Part shown: piece by piece, positions 31,577-40,078 of the stretch
How positions within the stretch are numbered: the stretch's first letter is position 1
How the letters are laid out: each line of letters starts with the position of its first letter
Assembly: GCF_000272475.1 (NCBI RefSeq)
Contig: NZ_AKFJ01000090.1
Coordinates: forward strand, 1 to 41,306
DNA from: Novosphingobium sp. Rr 2-17
Lineage (GTDB): Bacteria; Pseudomonadota; Alphaproteobacteria; Sphingomonadales; Sphingomonadaceae
Length of the DNA stretch: 41,306 nucleotides
Direction: 5' to 3'
Notes under the pieces: model-generated
What the model was told of the DNA's origin: nothing
Database searches by the model: none
The model's input: the letters and a program-made list of their open reading frames with translations, nothing else
Program-made: the position numbers and the translations under genes

Positions 31577-31609
31577 GCCCGCGCCGCTGCCCTCCTCGGC
31601 GGCGCGGGC
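31577..31609 (+). terminator. Hairpin after the capsid gene, possible attenuator
   Basis: GCCCGCGCCGC (31577-31587) and GCGGCGCGGGC (31599-31609) form a perfect 11-bp stem with an 11-nt loop, in the 131-bp gap after the capsid gene. No T-run follows, so partial termination or mRNA end protection is more likely than complete termination. Confidence 0.5.
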
Positions 31610-31652
31610 ACCCTCTGCCGTCGCCCTTCCCCTTCACCGTTCGGAGCCGCTC

Positions 31653-32201
31653 ATGAACCGGGTCATCCTTTCGCCGGCAGAGCTGCCGACCTCGGCACTG
31701 GCCGAACTCAAGCAGTGGCTCGGCATCACCACCTGCCGCGACGATGCGGCGCTGTCCGCGCTGCTCGCGATGGCGCTCGAAACGTGCGAGGGCTTTACCG
31801 GCCAGATGCCGCTGGAGTGCGGCTGCGAGGAAGTGCTGGCCGCCAACTCTGGCTGGCACACCTTGGCCACGCGCCCCGTCCTGGCGATTACCACGGTCGA
31901 GGACATCGCCGCAGACGGCAGCCGCCTGGCGCTCGGCAGCGACGGCTATGCGATCGAACTGGACGCCGACGGCACTGGCCGCGTCCGCCTGCCGCTTACC
32001 GCTACCACGGGCCGCATCGCCGTGCGCTTCACCGCAGGCCTGGCGCCGATGTGGGAGGCCCTCCCCGATTCGATCCGCCACGGCGTGATCCGCCTTGCCG
32101 CGCACCAGCACCGACAGCGCGAAGGCGATGGCGCCGCGCCGCTGCCGCCTGCCTCGGTGGCGGCATTGTGGCGACCCTGGCGCCGGTTGCGCCTGCGATG
32201 A
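31653..32201 (+). CDS. GTA head-tail connector (gp6)
   Basis: A 182-residue connector of the gp6/HK97-adaptor type. It opens with SALLAMALETCEGFTGQMPL-like helices that sit under the portal and continues into a beta strand region (AITTVEDIAADGSRL) and a helical end rich in arginine. The connector seals the portal and bridges to the tail. GGAG lies 6 nt before the ATG. Its stop overlaps the start of the next small gene by 4 bp. Confidence 0.82.
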   Translation: MNRVILSPAELPTSALAELKQWLGITTCRDDAALSALLAMALETCEGFTGQMPLECGCEEVLAANSGWHTLATRPVLAITTVEDIAADGSRLALGSDGYAIELDADGTGRVRLPLTATTGRIAVRFTAGLAPMWEALPDSIRHGVIRLAAHQHRQREGDGAAPLPPASVAALWRPWRRLRLR

Positions 32202-32350
32202 GCGGGTTCGACCGCCTCGCCCAGCGCCTCACCGCGCGTGCCAAGGCGCTGGCCGAGGCTCACGCCCAAAGCCGCCGCCTCGAACGCCAGGGTGATGAAA
32301 CCCGCTGGCGCCGCGCCGACCTGCTCTGGCCGACCACGGCGAAAGGATAG
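32198..32350 (+). CDS. 50-residue ORF at the gp7 position
   Basis: A short basic helical protein (FDRLAQRLTARAKALAEAHA, then RWRRADLLWPT) in a 4-bp ATGA overlap with gp6 and ending 3 bp before the tail-terminator gene. The tight packing suggests it is real. In RcGTA this place holds gp7, a head-tail adaptor of about 110 residues; this one is less than half that, with no recognisable similarity. It could be a reduced adaptor or an unrelated small protein. Confidence 0.55.
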   Translation: MSGFDRLAQRLTARAKALAEAHAQSRRLERQGDETRWRRADLLWPTTAKG

Positions 32351-32353
32351 TCC

Positions 32354-32743
32354 ATGGAAATCGCCCTTCGTGCTGCGCTGCTGGGCTGGCTCGCTGCTGA
32401 TCCCACGCTGACCTCGGAACTCAACGCAGTGGTCGAGGAAGCGCCCTCGCGCACCAGCCTGCCCTGGCTCGCCCTCACCGCCAGTTCCAGCACCGACTGG
32501 AGCTGCAAGACCCACCAAGGCCGCGAAATCCGCATGGCGCTGGAACTGCAGTGCCGGGGCGATGCGCCCGACACTGCCGCCGCGCTGGTCGCCGCCATCG
32601 AGGCGCGGGTGGAGAGCCTGCCGCGCGCCCAAGCGGGCTTTCGGGTCGTCTCCACCGTGTTCCTGCGCGCCCGCGCCGAACAACGCGGAGAAAGCCGCCG
32701 CGCGATCCTGCTCGAATACCGCTTCCGCATCCTCACCCACTGA
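32354..32743 (+). CDS. GTA tail terminator (gp8, DUF3168)
   Basis: A 129-residue DUF3168 protein that caps the tail tube and joins it to the head. The pattern is an N-terminal helix (IALRAALLGWLAADPTLTS), then the strand LPWLALTASSSTDWS, a KTHQGREIRMALELQC strand, the helix DTAAALVAAIEARV and a final RRAILLEYRFRIL strand. Length matches the family. Confidence 0.88.
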   Translation: MEIALRAALLGWLAADPTLTSELNAVVEEAPSRTSLPWLALTASSSTDWSCKTHQGREIRMALELQCRGDAPDTAAALVAAIEARVESLPRAQAGFRVVSTVFLRARAEQRGESRRAILLEYRFRILTH

Positions 32744-32768
32744 TCCCCTCAATCTCAAGGAGCTTCCC

Positions 32769-33188
32769 ATGGCCGCCCAGAAAGGCAGCGCGTTCCTGCT
32801 CAAGATCGCCAACGGCGCCTCGCCCGCCGTCTACCAGACCGTCGCCGGGCTGCGCACCACGCAGCTTTCGGTGACGGGCGACACCGTCGTCATCACCAAC
32901 AAAGGCAGCGGCGGCTGGCGCGAACTGCTCTCGGGCGCAGGGGTGCGCTCGGTTTCGGTCAGCGCTGCCGGGATTTTCCTGGGCAGCACCGCCGAAGCCC
33001 AGATCCGCGCCGCCGCGCTCGCTGGCACCCTGGCCGATTACGAGTTGAGCTTCGAGGACGGCGACAAGCTTCGCGGCCAGTTCCTGGTCCAGCGGCTGGA
33101 CTACGCCGGCGATTTCAACGGCGAGCGCAACTACACGATCCAGCTTGAAAGCTCCGGCCAGGTAGCCGCAGTGCAGGTGGGGGCATGA
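32769..33188 (+). CDS. GTA major tail tube protein (gp9)
   Basis: A 139-residue TP901-1-type tail tube protein. It begins MAAQKGSAFLLKIANG and shows YQTVAGLRTTQLSVTGDTVV, TNKGSGGWRELLSGAGVRS and the terminal DGERNYTIQLESSG-like strand (GERNYTIQLESSGQV). Hexamers stack to form the hollow tail. The ATG at 32769 has AAGGAG 6 nt upstream; longer upstream frames are shadows of gp8. It overlaps the next gene by 4 bp. Confidence 0.9.
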   Translation: MAAQKGSAFLLKIANGASPAVYQTVAGLRTTQLSVTGDTVVITNKGSGGWRELLSGAGVRSVSVSAAGIFLGSTAEAQIRAAALAGTLADYELSFEDGDKLRGQFLVQRLDYAGDFNGERNYTIQLESSGQVAAVQVGA

Positions 33189-33499
33189 GCGGGATCGCCA
33201 ATGCCTTGCGCGGCGAGGCCACCCTGCTCGTCGCCGGCGTCGCCCGGCTGCTGCGCCCCAGCTTCACCGCGCTGGTCGCCGCCGAAGAGGAACTCGGTCC
33301 CTTGTTCACGCTCGTCGAGCGGGCGGGCGACGGCAAATTGCGCCTGAACGAACTGGCCGCGCTGTTCTGGCACTGCCTGACCGACCAGGATGGCCTGGCG
33401 CGCGAAGATGTGGGCGAAGCCGTGGTGGAACAAGGGCTTGCCGCTTGCGCCGCCCCGTTGCGCAGCTTGCTGAGCCAGATCCTGAAAGGCAGCGGTTGA
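33185..33499 (+). CDS. GTA-gp10 family protein
   Basis: A 104-residue protein of the gene transfer agent gp10 family. It shows ANALRGEATLLVAGVARLLR, then FTALVAAEEELGPLFTLVER and LRLNELAALFWHCLTD. It is thought to help tail assembly together with the following chaperone, which overlaps it by 4 bp (TTGA). Such consecutive small genes often serve as assembly chaperones for the tape measure. Confidence 0.88.
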   Translation: MSGIANALRGEATLLVAGVARLLRPSFTALVAAEEELGPLFTLVERAGDGKLRLNELAALFWHCLTDQDGLAREDVGEAVVEQGLAACAAPLRSLLSQILKGSG

Positions 33500-33696
33500 G
33501 CCAGCCCTTCGCCACCACCGCGCTGGCGCTGTGCGGGATGGCGGCCCGCACTTTGGGCTGGCGCCCGCATGACTTCTGGTCCGCGACGCCCGCCGAACTG
33601 GCCGCCGCGCTCGGTCTGTCTGCCTCTGGCGGCGCTACCGAAGGCTTCGACCGGCAAACCCTGCAACGTCTGATGGAGCACGATCATGAGCGATGA
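33496..33696 (+). CDS. GTA phage tail assembly chaperone (gp10.1 position)
   Basis: A 66-residue protein from a TTG start overlapping the preceding stop. It shows the tail-assembly chaperone pattern: the ALALCGMAARTLGWRPHDFW helix, the ATPAELAAAL turn and a polar C-terminal helix (FDRQTLQRLMEHD). It should bind the tape measure during tail building. The start is called from the TTGA overlap; the frame is open further upstream but inside gp10. It overlaps the tape measure gene by 11 bp. Confidence 0.8.
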   Translation: MSQPFATTALALCGMAARTLGWRPHDFWSATPAELAAALGLSASGGATEGFDRQTLQRLMEHDHER

Positions 33697-34258
33697 CATC
33701 GAAACTCTGATGGTCGAAGTGCGCGCTGGCACCGATGGCTTCGCCCGCGACATCGCGCAAATGCGCGGCGCTGTGGAGGGTGACCTGGTTCCCGGCTTCA
33801 CCAAGGCCGGCAGCGCTCTGGAAAGCGGCCTTTCGAACGCGATCAGCAAAGGCAGCCTGGGCTTCGACGATCTGAAGCGAGCCGCCAATTCGACGCTCGA
33901 TGCGATCGCCGGGCAGGCGACGCGAACTTTGTCCTCGGCATTTGGCGGCGGCGGATCGAGCGGGAGCGGGGCCGGACTTGACCTCTCCGGCCTCGTTTCA
34001 GGCCTGATGGGCCTTCCGGGCCGCGCTACCGGGGGCAACGTCTCGCCGGGGCGCGGCTATGTTGTGGGCGAGCGTGGGCCGGAAGTGTTCGTACCCACCT
34101 CCGCCGGGCGGGTCGAGGCGAGCGGCGGTTCCGCCAGCCGCGACGTGAAGGTGGCGATCGACGTCAACGCCGCGCGCGGATCGAGCACGCCGCAATCGCT
34201 GCAGCGATCGTCGCGCCAGGTCGCCAGCGCCGTGCGCCGCGCGCTCCGCCAATCCTAG
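33686..34258 (+). CDS. GTA tape measure protein (gp11)
   Basis: A 190-residue short tape measure. The N-terminal part is helical (LMVEVRAGTDGFARDIAQMR), the middle contains SNAISKGSLGFDDLKRAANS, then a glycine-rich linker, the GRATGGNVSPGRGYVVGERG and EVFVPTSAGRV turn, and an arginine-rich C-terminal helix. Tape measures fix tail length; about 190 residues predicts a very short tail, as in RcGTA (gp11 there is about 220 residues). Confidence 0.85.
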   Translation: MSDDIETLMVEVRAGTDGFARDIAQMRGAVEGDLVPGFTKAGSALESGLSNAISKGSLGFDDLKRAANSTLDAIAGQATRTLSSAFGGGGSSGSGAGLDLSGLVSGLMGLPGRATGGNVSPGRGYVVGERGPEVFVPTSAGRVEASGGSASRDVKVAIDVNAARGSSTPQSLQRSSRQVASAVRRALRQS

Positions 34259-34274
34259 AAGAGGTACGATCGTC

Positions 34275-36623
34275 ATGGCATTCTGGCTTGCGAGCAAACG
34301 CGAAGGACAGGCGAGCGACTGGATCACCCGGTTCGATCCGCGCTTCTGGACCGTCAACTTCCCGCGCCCGATGGTGGCGACGGTGGTGTCCACCTCGCCC
34401 GACGCGCTGCGGGTGGAAGCCTCGTTCCTGCGCCATGCGGACTTGGGCGGGCTGATCTGGGACAGCGTCGATCGCCACGATCATCCGCTGCTCGCCTACA
34501 AGACCGACCGCGATTACGCCCACACCACGCTGAGCTTTCGCTGGCGGTCGGGCGGGGTCATCGCGCTCGACCAGGTCAACGGCCCTACCCTGACGATCGA
34601 GGGCAAGGACCTGGCTGGCGCGGCGCGAACCTGGTACGTGCGGTTGTGGAACTACGCGCAAGGCTCCGCGACCGACGCGCAAGTTTCGCTGGCGTTCTCC
34701 GAACTCGACGGCGGCTTCTCGCTGCCGGGCGAGGCCGACCCGGTGTGGCCCGGCGCGATCGAGCGGATGTTCATCTCGTTCGCCCCGCCCGGCTACGACG
34801 GTGCCAGCACCGCCGCGCTTCCCGCCGAAGCCGAAGGCTGGATCGAGATGAGCGCCATCGCCGTCGATGGCAGCCGCGCGATGCTGGAAATCGGCGACGT
34901 GATCGTGCCGCCGCACGGCTTGGGGCTTGCCAGCGGCTACGACGACCAGGGCGTCCAGACCCCGGCACGGCTGCTGCGCAACGTCCGCCAACTCGGCTAT
35001 CGCGGCTCGCTGATCCACTACGTCGGCATGAGCCATTACTTTAGGCTCACGCAGACCGACGGCGCGCTCCTGGCAGGGCAAGGCGCCGATCCGCTCAACG
35101 GACCAACGCGAAGCTGGCATCGCGCTTTGTTTGCCGAGGCGATAGCGATGGGGTTCAGCCCGGTCGCCTCGCTGTCCTACGAATTGCTCGACCAGCATTG
35201 CCCCGCCGCGTGGAAGCAGCGCGACCTTGCCGGCAATCCGGCGCTGACCGGGTGGGACCCGCCCTCCACCTTGCTGTCTCCCGCCAGCACCGCAGCGATG
35301 GCGTGGCTGCAGGCGGTCGCGGGAGAGTTCGCGGCTTTGATTCAGGACGCCGGCGCCCCAGTGCGCTTCCAGGTGGGCGAGCCATGGTGGTGGACATTCG
35401 CGGATGGTCGCATCTGTCTTTACGATGATGCCGCCAAGGCCGCGTTCGGCGGATCGCCCGTCGCCATCCCGGACATGCGCGCAGGTTTGAACGCCGCGCA
35501 AAAGGCGCTGCTCGACCACGCCGGTGCCACGCTCGCCGGCTCTACCGCCGCTGTGGTGGCCGCCGTTCGCAGCGCCGTGGCTCCTGCCCCGGTCGAGGCA
35601 CTGGCGCTGGTGTTCACGCCCACGCTGCTCGCGCCTGACATGCCCGAACTCAAACGCGCCAACCTCCCGGTCGGCTGGGCCTCGCCCGCGTTCGATCGGT
35701 TGCAGGTGGAGGACTACGATTGGGTCACCAATGGCGCCGACGGCTTGCGCCGAGCGGCCTACGCTGAAGTGAACGCGCGCCTTCGCTACCCCCCCGACGA
35801 GCAGGACTACCTAGCCGGCTTCGTGGCCGATGCGGACCACACCGATCACTGGCGCCAGATCGATGCCGCCGTGGACGAAGCGCAAACGCGCACCCCGCAC
35901 GAGATCGTGGTCTGGGCGCTGCCCCAGATCACGCGCGACGGATACGTCCGCCTGCCCGCCACCTCGACCGACAGCGAAGGAGACGACGCTATGCAAGCCT
36001 TCGACGACGTGCCCTATCCCCTTGCGCTCGGCAGCGATGCCAGCGTGGCGGCTGAGTTCTCGACCAGCATTTCGGTGTCCGCTTCCGGGTTCGAGCGGCG
36101 CAACAGCGTGTGGTCGAACGCACGGCTGCGCTTCGACGTCGGGCCAGGCGTGCGCTCGGAAGCGGAACTGGGCGCGTTGATTGCGTTCTACCGCGCGCGA
36201 CGCGGCCCGGCGCGTGGCTTTCGCCTGCGCGATCCCAGCGACCATAGCTCGAACGGGATGACGGGCGCGCCGGCCGCCACCGATCAACAAATCGGCATCG
36301 GCGACGGCCTGAAAGCCGACTTCGCGCTGGTCAAACGCTATGGCAGCGGCGACGCCGTGCAAGTCCGGCGGATCACCCGCCCCGACTTCGCCAGCATTGT
36401 GGTTTCGGTCGATGGCGTGGTGCAGGCCGGCAACTGGACACTGGGCCACGGCGGCACGATCACCTTCGCTGCGCCGCCCGCCGCCAACAAACTAGTGGCC
36501 GCCGGCTTCCGGTTCGACGTGCCGGTCCGCTTCGCCGACGACAGCCTGGAAATCTCGGGCGCTGCCTTCGCCGCCAGTGAAGCGCCCAGCGTGCCGGTGG
36601 TCGAAATCCGGGAGGCGACATGA
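34275..36623 (+). CDS. GTA gp12-type protein: DUF2460 with a large N-terminal fusion
   Basis: A 782-residue protein. The C-terminal 210 residues (from M573) are DUF2460, equal to stand-alone gp12, which forms the distal tail ring. The first 205 residues are beta-rich (FRWRSGGVIALDQVNGPTLT). Residues about 206-560 show eight strand-like segments spaced by helices: VIVPPHGLGL, SLIHYVGM, FSPVASLSYEL, VRFQVGEPWWW (368-373 GEPWWW), EALALVFTPTL, FDRLQVEDYDW, YLAGFV and EIVVWALPQI. That fits a TIM-barrel-like domain with carboxylates at strand ends 4 and 6. An internal AAGGAG (35977-35982), 8 nt before the ATG at 35991, could start DUF2460 separately. Confidence 0.85.
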   Translation: MAFWLASKREGQASDWITRFDPRFWTVNFPRPMVATVVSTSPDALRVEASFLRHADLGGLIWDSVDRHDHPLLAYKTDRDYAHTTLSFRWRSGGVIALDQVNGPTLTIEGKDLAGAARTWYVRLWNYAQGSATDAQVSLAFSELDGGFSLPGEADPVWPGAIERMFISFAPPGYDGASTAALPAEAEGWIEMSAIAVDGSRAMLEIGDVIVPPHGLGLASGYDDQGVQTPARLLRNVRQLGYRGSLIHYVGMSHYFRLTQTDGALLAGQGADPLNGPTRSWHRALFAEAIAMGFSPVASLSYELLDQHCPAAWKQRDLAGNPALTGWDPPSTLLSPASTAAMAWLQAVAGEFAALIQDAGAPVRFQVGEPWWWTFADGRICLYDDAAKAAFGGSPVAIPDMRAGLNAAQKALLDHAGATLAGSTAAVVAAVRSAVAPAPVEALALVFTPTLLAPDMPELKRANLPVGWASPAFDRLQVEDYDWVTNGADGLRRAAYAEVNARLRYPPDEQDYLAGFVADADHTDHWRQIDAAVDEAQTRTPHEIVVWALPQITRDGYVRLPATSTDSEGDDAMQAFDDVPYPLALGSDASVAAEFSTSISVSASGFERRNSVWSNARLRFDVGPGVRSEAELGALIAFYRARRGPARGFRLRDPSDHSSNGMTGAPAATDQQIGIGDGLKADFALVKRYGSGDAVQVRRITRPDFASIVVSVDGVVQAGNWTLGHGGTITFAAPPAANKLVAAGFRFDVPVRFADDSLEISGAAFAASEAPSVPVVEIREAT

Positions 36624-37444
36624 CCCGCATCTGGTTTGCCAGCGACCTGGAAACGGTCGCCATGTTCTGGCGCGTGCTGCGCAAGGATGGGGTGACGATC
36701 GGCCTTACTACGCACGACCAGGACTTGTGGTTCGACGGGATACTCCACCGCGCCTCCCCCGGCATGGTGCCCGCCTCGATCCGCAAATCGGCGGATTTCG
36801 AGGCGGACAGCGCCGAAGTGCAAGGCGCGATCAGCCATGACGCGATCGACGAGGCGGACCTGGCGGCTGGCCGGTACGACGGCGCCCAAGTCCGCATCGG
36901 CCTGGTCGATTGGGAGACCGGGACGCGCGAAGTGCTCTACGCCGGCAGCATCGGTGCCGTCTCGCAGGCGGACGGCAGTTTCAGCGCCGACTTATCCTCA
37001 CGCAAGGCCGAATTGCAGCGCGATCCCACGCCGCGCACCAGCCCCGTGTGTCGGGCGGAATTCTGCGGGCCAGGGTGCAACCTCAACCCGGCGAAATTCA
37101 CCCGCGAGGTTCGGCTCGCCGGACTGAACCCGGATTATAACGCCGCAGCCTTCGACCCACCGCTCGATTCGGCGATCTACGCAGGCGGCACCGTGCGCTG
37201 GCTGGACGGGCCGCAAGCAGGAGCCGTGATGGGCGTGATGGGGAGCGACGGAGCCGATGCGCTGGTTATGGACGTGCCGCTCGACGACGCCATCCCGATC
37301 GGCACCCCGGCGCTGGCCCGCGAGGGCTGCGATCACACCCTCGACACCTGCGCCAGCCGCTTCGGCAACGCGCTCAACTTTCGAGGCGAGCCTTATTTGC
37401 CCGGCAACGATCTCCTCACCCGCTACCCGAGCCCGAGCGCATGA
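36620..37444 (+). CDS. GTA hub protein (gp13, DUF2163)
   Basis: A 274-residue DUF2163 protein with the BR0599-type C-terminal region. It starts FASDLETVAMFWRVLRKDGV, with THDQDLWFDG, and ends GCDHTLDTCASRFGNALNFR. Cysteines at 144, 149, 153, 237 and 244 are spaced so that they could bind a metal or iron-sulfur cluster, as known for tail-tip hub proteins of the lambda gpL type; this is inferred. The trimer forms the hub under the tail. Overlaps of 4 bp exist on both sides. Confidence 0.9.
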   Translation: MTRIWFASDLETVAMFWRVLRKDGVTIGLTTHDQDLWFDGILHRASPGMVPASIRKSADFEADSAEVQGAISHDAIDEADLAAGRYDGAQVRIGLVDWETGTREVLYAGSIGAVSQADGSFSADLSSRKAELQRDPTPRTSPVCRAEFCGPGCNLNPAKFTREVRLAGLNPDYNAAAFDPPLDSAIYAGGTVRWLDGPQAGAVMGVMGSDGADALVMDVPLDDAIPIGTPALAREGCDHTLDTCASRFGNALNFRGEPYLPGNDLLTRYPSPSA

Positions 37445-37863
37445 TGGGCACCGATCTCGCCGCTGCGGCGCTGACGCTCGTGGGCGTGCCGTTCCGCTTG
37501 CACGGGCGCGATTCGCGGGTTGGGCTCGATTGCATCGGTGTGCTGGAGGCAGCGCTGAAGCAATGCGGCGCGTCTATCCGATTACCCAACGGCTACACCC
37601 TGCGTTCGCGCACCCAGCCGGACCTTACAGGCTTGGTGGCCAAAATCGGCATGGCTCCGGCGGGCGGCGATGTCCGCACCGGCGACGTGCTGATGCTGCG
37701 GCCCAGCCTTTGCCAGCACCACCTCGTGATCGCGACCGGGCGGACCCGCGTCGTCCACGCCCACGCCGGCCTGCGCCGGGTCGTCGAGGCTCTGCACCCG
37801 GCGGCATGGCCGATCGTCGCCCACTGGCGGTTTGCGCCGACCTCAACCTCGCACAGGAGCTGA
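37441..37863 (+). CDS. GTA peptidase (gp14), NlpC/P60 family
   Basis: A 140-residue NlpC/P60 hydrolase that cuts peptidoglycan stem peptides during DNA entry. The catalytic cysteine is C31 in GLDCIGVLEAAL, preceded by VPFRLHGRDSRV. The histidine region is QHHLVIATGRTRVVHAHAGL. It is a soluble minimal domain, as in RcGTA gp14, and should sit inside the tail tip. It overlaps gp13 by 4 bp (ATGA); gp15 begins 2 bp after its stop. Confidence 0.9.
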   Translation: MMGTDLAAAALTLVGVPFRLHGRDSRVGLDCIGVLEAALKQCGASIRLPNGYTLRSRTQPDLTGLVAKIGMAPAGGDVRTGDVLMLRPSLCQHHLVIATGRTRVVHAHAGLRRVVEALHPAAWPIVAHWRFAPTSTSHRS

Positions 37864-37865
37864 CT

Positions 37866-40049
37866 ATGGCAACGCTTGCATTCAGTGCGGTCGGCACCGC
37901 GCTAGGCGGACCGATCGGCGGCGCCATCGGCACGCTGGTCGGGCGGCAGGTCGATACCGCGCTGTTCGGCACCAGCCGCCAGGGCGCGCGGCTCAAGGAA
38001 CTGGACGTCACCACTTCCAGCTACGGCCAGACGATCCCGCGCCATTTCGGGCGGATGCGCGCCGCCGGAACGATGATCTGGGCGACCGAGCTGGTCGAAC
38101 ACAGCGAAACGCAAGGCAGCAAAGGCTCCGCATCCACCACGACCTACAGCTACACCGCCAACTTCGCGGTCGCCCTCGCCAGCCGTCCGATCCAGCGCAT
38201 CGGTCGCATCTGGGCCGATGGCAAGCTGCTGCGCGGCGCCGACGGCGATCTCAAGGTCGGCGGCGAAATGCGCATCTACACCGGCCATGGCGACCAACCG
38301 ACAGACCCGCTCATCGCCGCCAGCGAAGGCGAGCAGCGCTGCCCCGCCCATCGCGGCCTGGCCTATGTCGTGTTCGAAGACTTGGACCTAACCGACTATT
38401 ACAACCGCATCCCCTCGCTGACCTTCGAAGTGATCGCAGACGACGCGTTCGGCTTGCAGGACTTGATGGGCGATGGGCTCGACCAGATCGACGCCGATGT
38501 CCCGCTGGGCGGGATCGCCGGGTACGCCTGCGAAACCGCCCTGATCGACGATGTGCAGACAATCGATCAAGTTATCCCGCTGCGGATCGACGTTGCGGGC
38601 GACCGAATCGTCATCGGACGCGAACGACTGCAGGACGCGGCGATCCAGCTTCCCGAAGCGGCCATCGCCACCGACGACGATTCGTTCGGGGCCGCATCGG
38701 GCTATGCGCGCAATCGGGCCGCCCCCTCCCCGCAGCCGCCGACCGTGCTGCGCTATTACGATCTCGATCGCGACTATCAGGCCAGTGCGCAACGCGCGTC
38801 CGGGCGGGCCGCTCCGGGCGAGCCGCGCACCATCGAACTGCCTGCGGTGCTGGATGCCACAACCGCGCGAACGCTCATCGAACAGACCTCGCGCCGCATC
38901 GACTGGTCACGCGACACCGTCTCGTGGCGCACCAGCGAGTTGAACACGAAGGTGGCGCCCGGCGCTTTGGTAGCGCTGCCTGGGATCGCGGGCCAGTGGG
39001 TCGTGACGCAATGGGAGTGGCGCGACGGCGGCGTGGAACTGGCGCTGGAGCGGGTTCTTCCCACTGGCGCCGATGTCGCGCCGCAACTTGCCGCCGATGC
39101 GGGGCGCGGCAATTCCCCGCTCGATGCACCGCCGGGCCAGACCACGATCATCGCGTTCGAAATGCCCATGGATGGCGAAGATTCCGGGAGCGCACGCCAG
39201 TACGCCGCCGTCTCCAGCACGAGCAGCAACTGGAGCGGCGCGGCGCTTTATGCCGATCGTGGCGACGGCGAACTCCACCCGCTCGGCGGCAGCGGGCGCA
39301 CCCGGGCCATCATCGGCGCGGCCACCTCGGTGCTGCCCATCGCCAGTCCGCTGCTGTTCGATCGTGGCACGCAATTGGCCGTGACGCTGATCGACCCGGC
39401 CATGCAGCTTGCCTCCGCCGATACCCGCCAACTGGCTTACGGCGCCAATTTGGCGCTGGTGGGGGACGAGATCGTGCAATTCGCCAGGGCCAGTTCGCTA
39501 GGCGAAGGCAGATGGGGGCTGGAAGGTCTGCTGCGAGGCTTGGGCGGCAGCGAGGCCGCGATCGGCGCCCATGTTACGGGCGAGCCCTTCGTACTCTTGT
39601 CCTCCCCACTTGTCGCGCTCGATGCCGCGACGCTGGGTTCAGACACGAAGCGGCAAGTGCTCGCCGTGGGGCGGGGGGATACCGATCCGGTGGCATCATC
39701 CGTCCGATTGGATGGGCTCACCCTGCGCCCGCTCGCCCCGGTTCATCCGCGTAGGGCTATTCGGTCTGACGGCGGCTGGACCCTGACCTGGACACGCCGC
39801 GCGCGTGGGGTGCGTTATTGGCAGGATGGCATCGATACTCCGCTGGTCGAGCAGTCCGAGACTTACATTGTCACGCTCGGCCCGCTCGATGCGCCCGATA
39901 TGCTGTGGTCGGTGAGCGAGGCCATGCTCGATCTTCCCACCACGACGCTCGCCTCACTGTCCGCCACTTGGCCCGGTGCGACCTTGCGCGTCCGTCAACA
40001 AGGCACCCATGCCTTGTCGGACCCGCTGACCCTTTGCACCATTCCTTAA
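37866..40049 (+). CDS. GTA megatron/tail tip protein (gp15), short form
   Basis: A 727-residue tail-tip protein. It opens with a hydrophobic glycine-rich segment (FSAVGTALGGPIGGAIGTLV), then TSSYGQTIPRHFGRMRAAGT and TYSYTANFAVALASRPIQRI, signatures of the phage tail tip attachment family. The middle has PSLTFEVIADDAFGL, and the C-terminal half has repeated fibronectin-like strands. RcGTA gp15 is about 1300 residues and contains a TIM-barrel domain; I do not see one here, and the protein is much shorter. A TIM-like domain appears instead in the gp12-type protein. A long upstream open frame to 37257 is rejected because it overlaps gp13 and gp14. Confidence 0.88.
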   Translation: MATLAFSAVGTALGGPIGGAIGTLVGRQVDTALFGTSRQGARLKELDVTTSSYGQTIPRHFGRMRAAGTMIWATELVEHSETQGSKGSASTTTYSYTANFAVALASRPIQRIGRIWADGKLLRGADGDLKVGGEMRIYTGHGDQPTDPLIAASEGEQRCPAHRGLAYVVFEDLDLTDYYNRIPSLTFEVIADDAFGLQDLMGDGLDQIDADVPLGGIAGYACETALIDDVQTIDQVIPLRIDVAGDRIVIGRERLQDAAIQLPEAAIATDDDSFGAASGYARNRAAPSPQPPTVLRYYDLDRDYQASAQRASGRAAPGEPRTIELPAVLDATTARTLIEQTSRRIDWSRDTVSWRTSELNTKVAPGALVALPGIAGQWVVTQWEWRDGGVELALERVLPTGADVAPQLAADAGRGNSPLDAPPGQTTIIAFEMPMDGEDSGSARQYAAVSSTSSNWSGAALYADRGDGELHPLGGSGRTRAIIGAATSVLPIASPLLFDRGTQLAVTLIDPAMQLASADTRQLAYGANLALVGDEIVQFARASSLGEGRWGLEGLLRGLGGSEAAIGAHVTGEPFVLLSSPLVALDAATLGSDTKRQVLAVGRGDTDPVASSVRLDGLTLRPLAPVHPRRAIRSDGGWTLTWTRRARGVRYWQDGIDTPLVEQSETYIVTLGPLDAPDMLWSVSEAMLDLPTTTLASLSATWPGATLRVRQQGTHALSDPLTLCTIP

Positions 40050-40078
40050 CCCCTTCCGCTCCCCACAGGAGATGTTGA

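Noticed and set aside
29926..31611. 561-codon minus-strand open frame
   Set aside because: It is antisense to the prohead protease and capsid genes; its composition is a GC-rich shadow with no domain pattern.
37257..37865. N-terminal extension of the gp15 frame
   Set aside because: It overlaps gp13 and gp14 in another frame, with no tail-protein features. The family start is at 37866.
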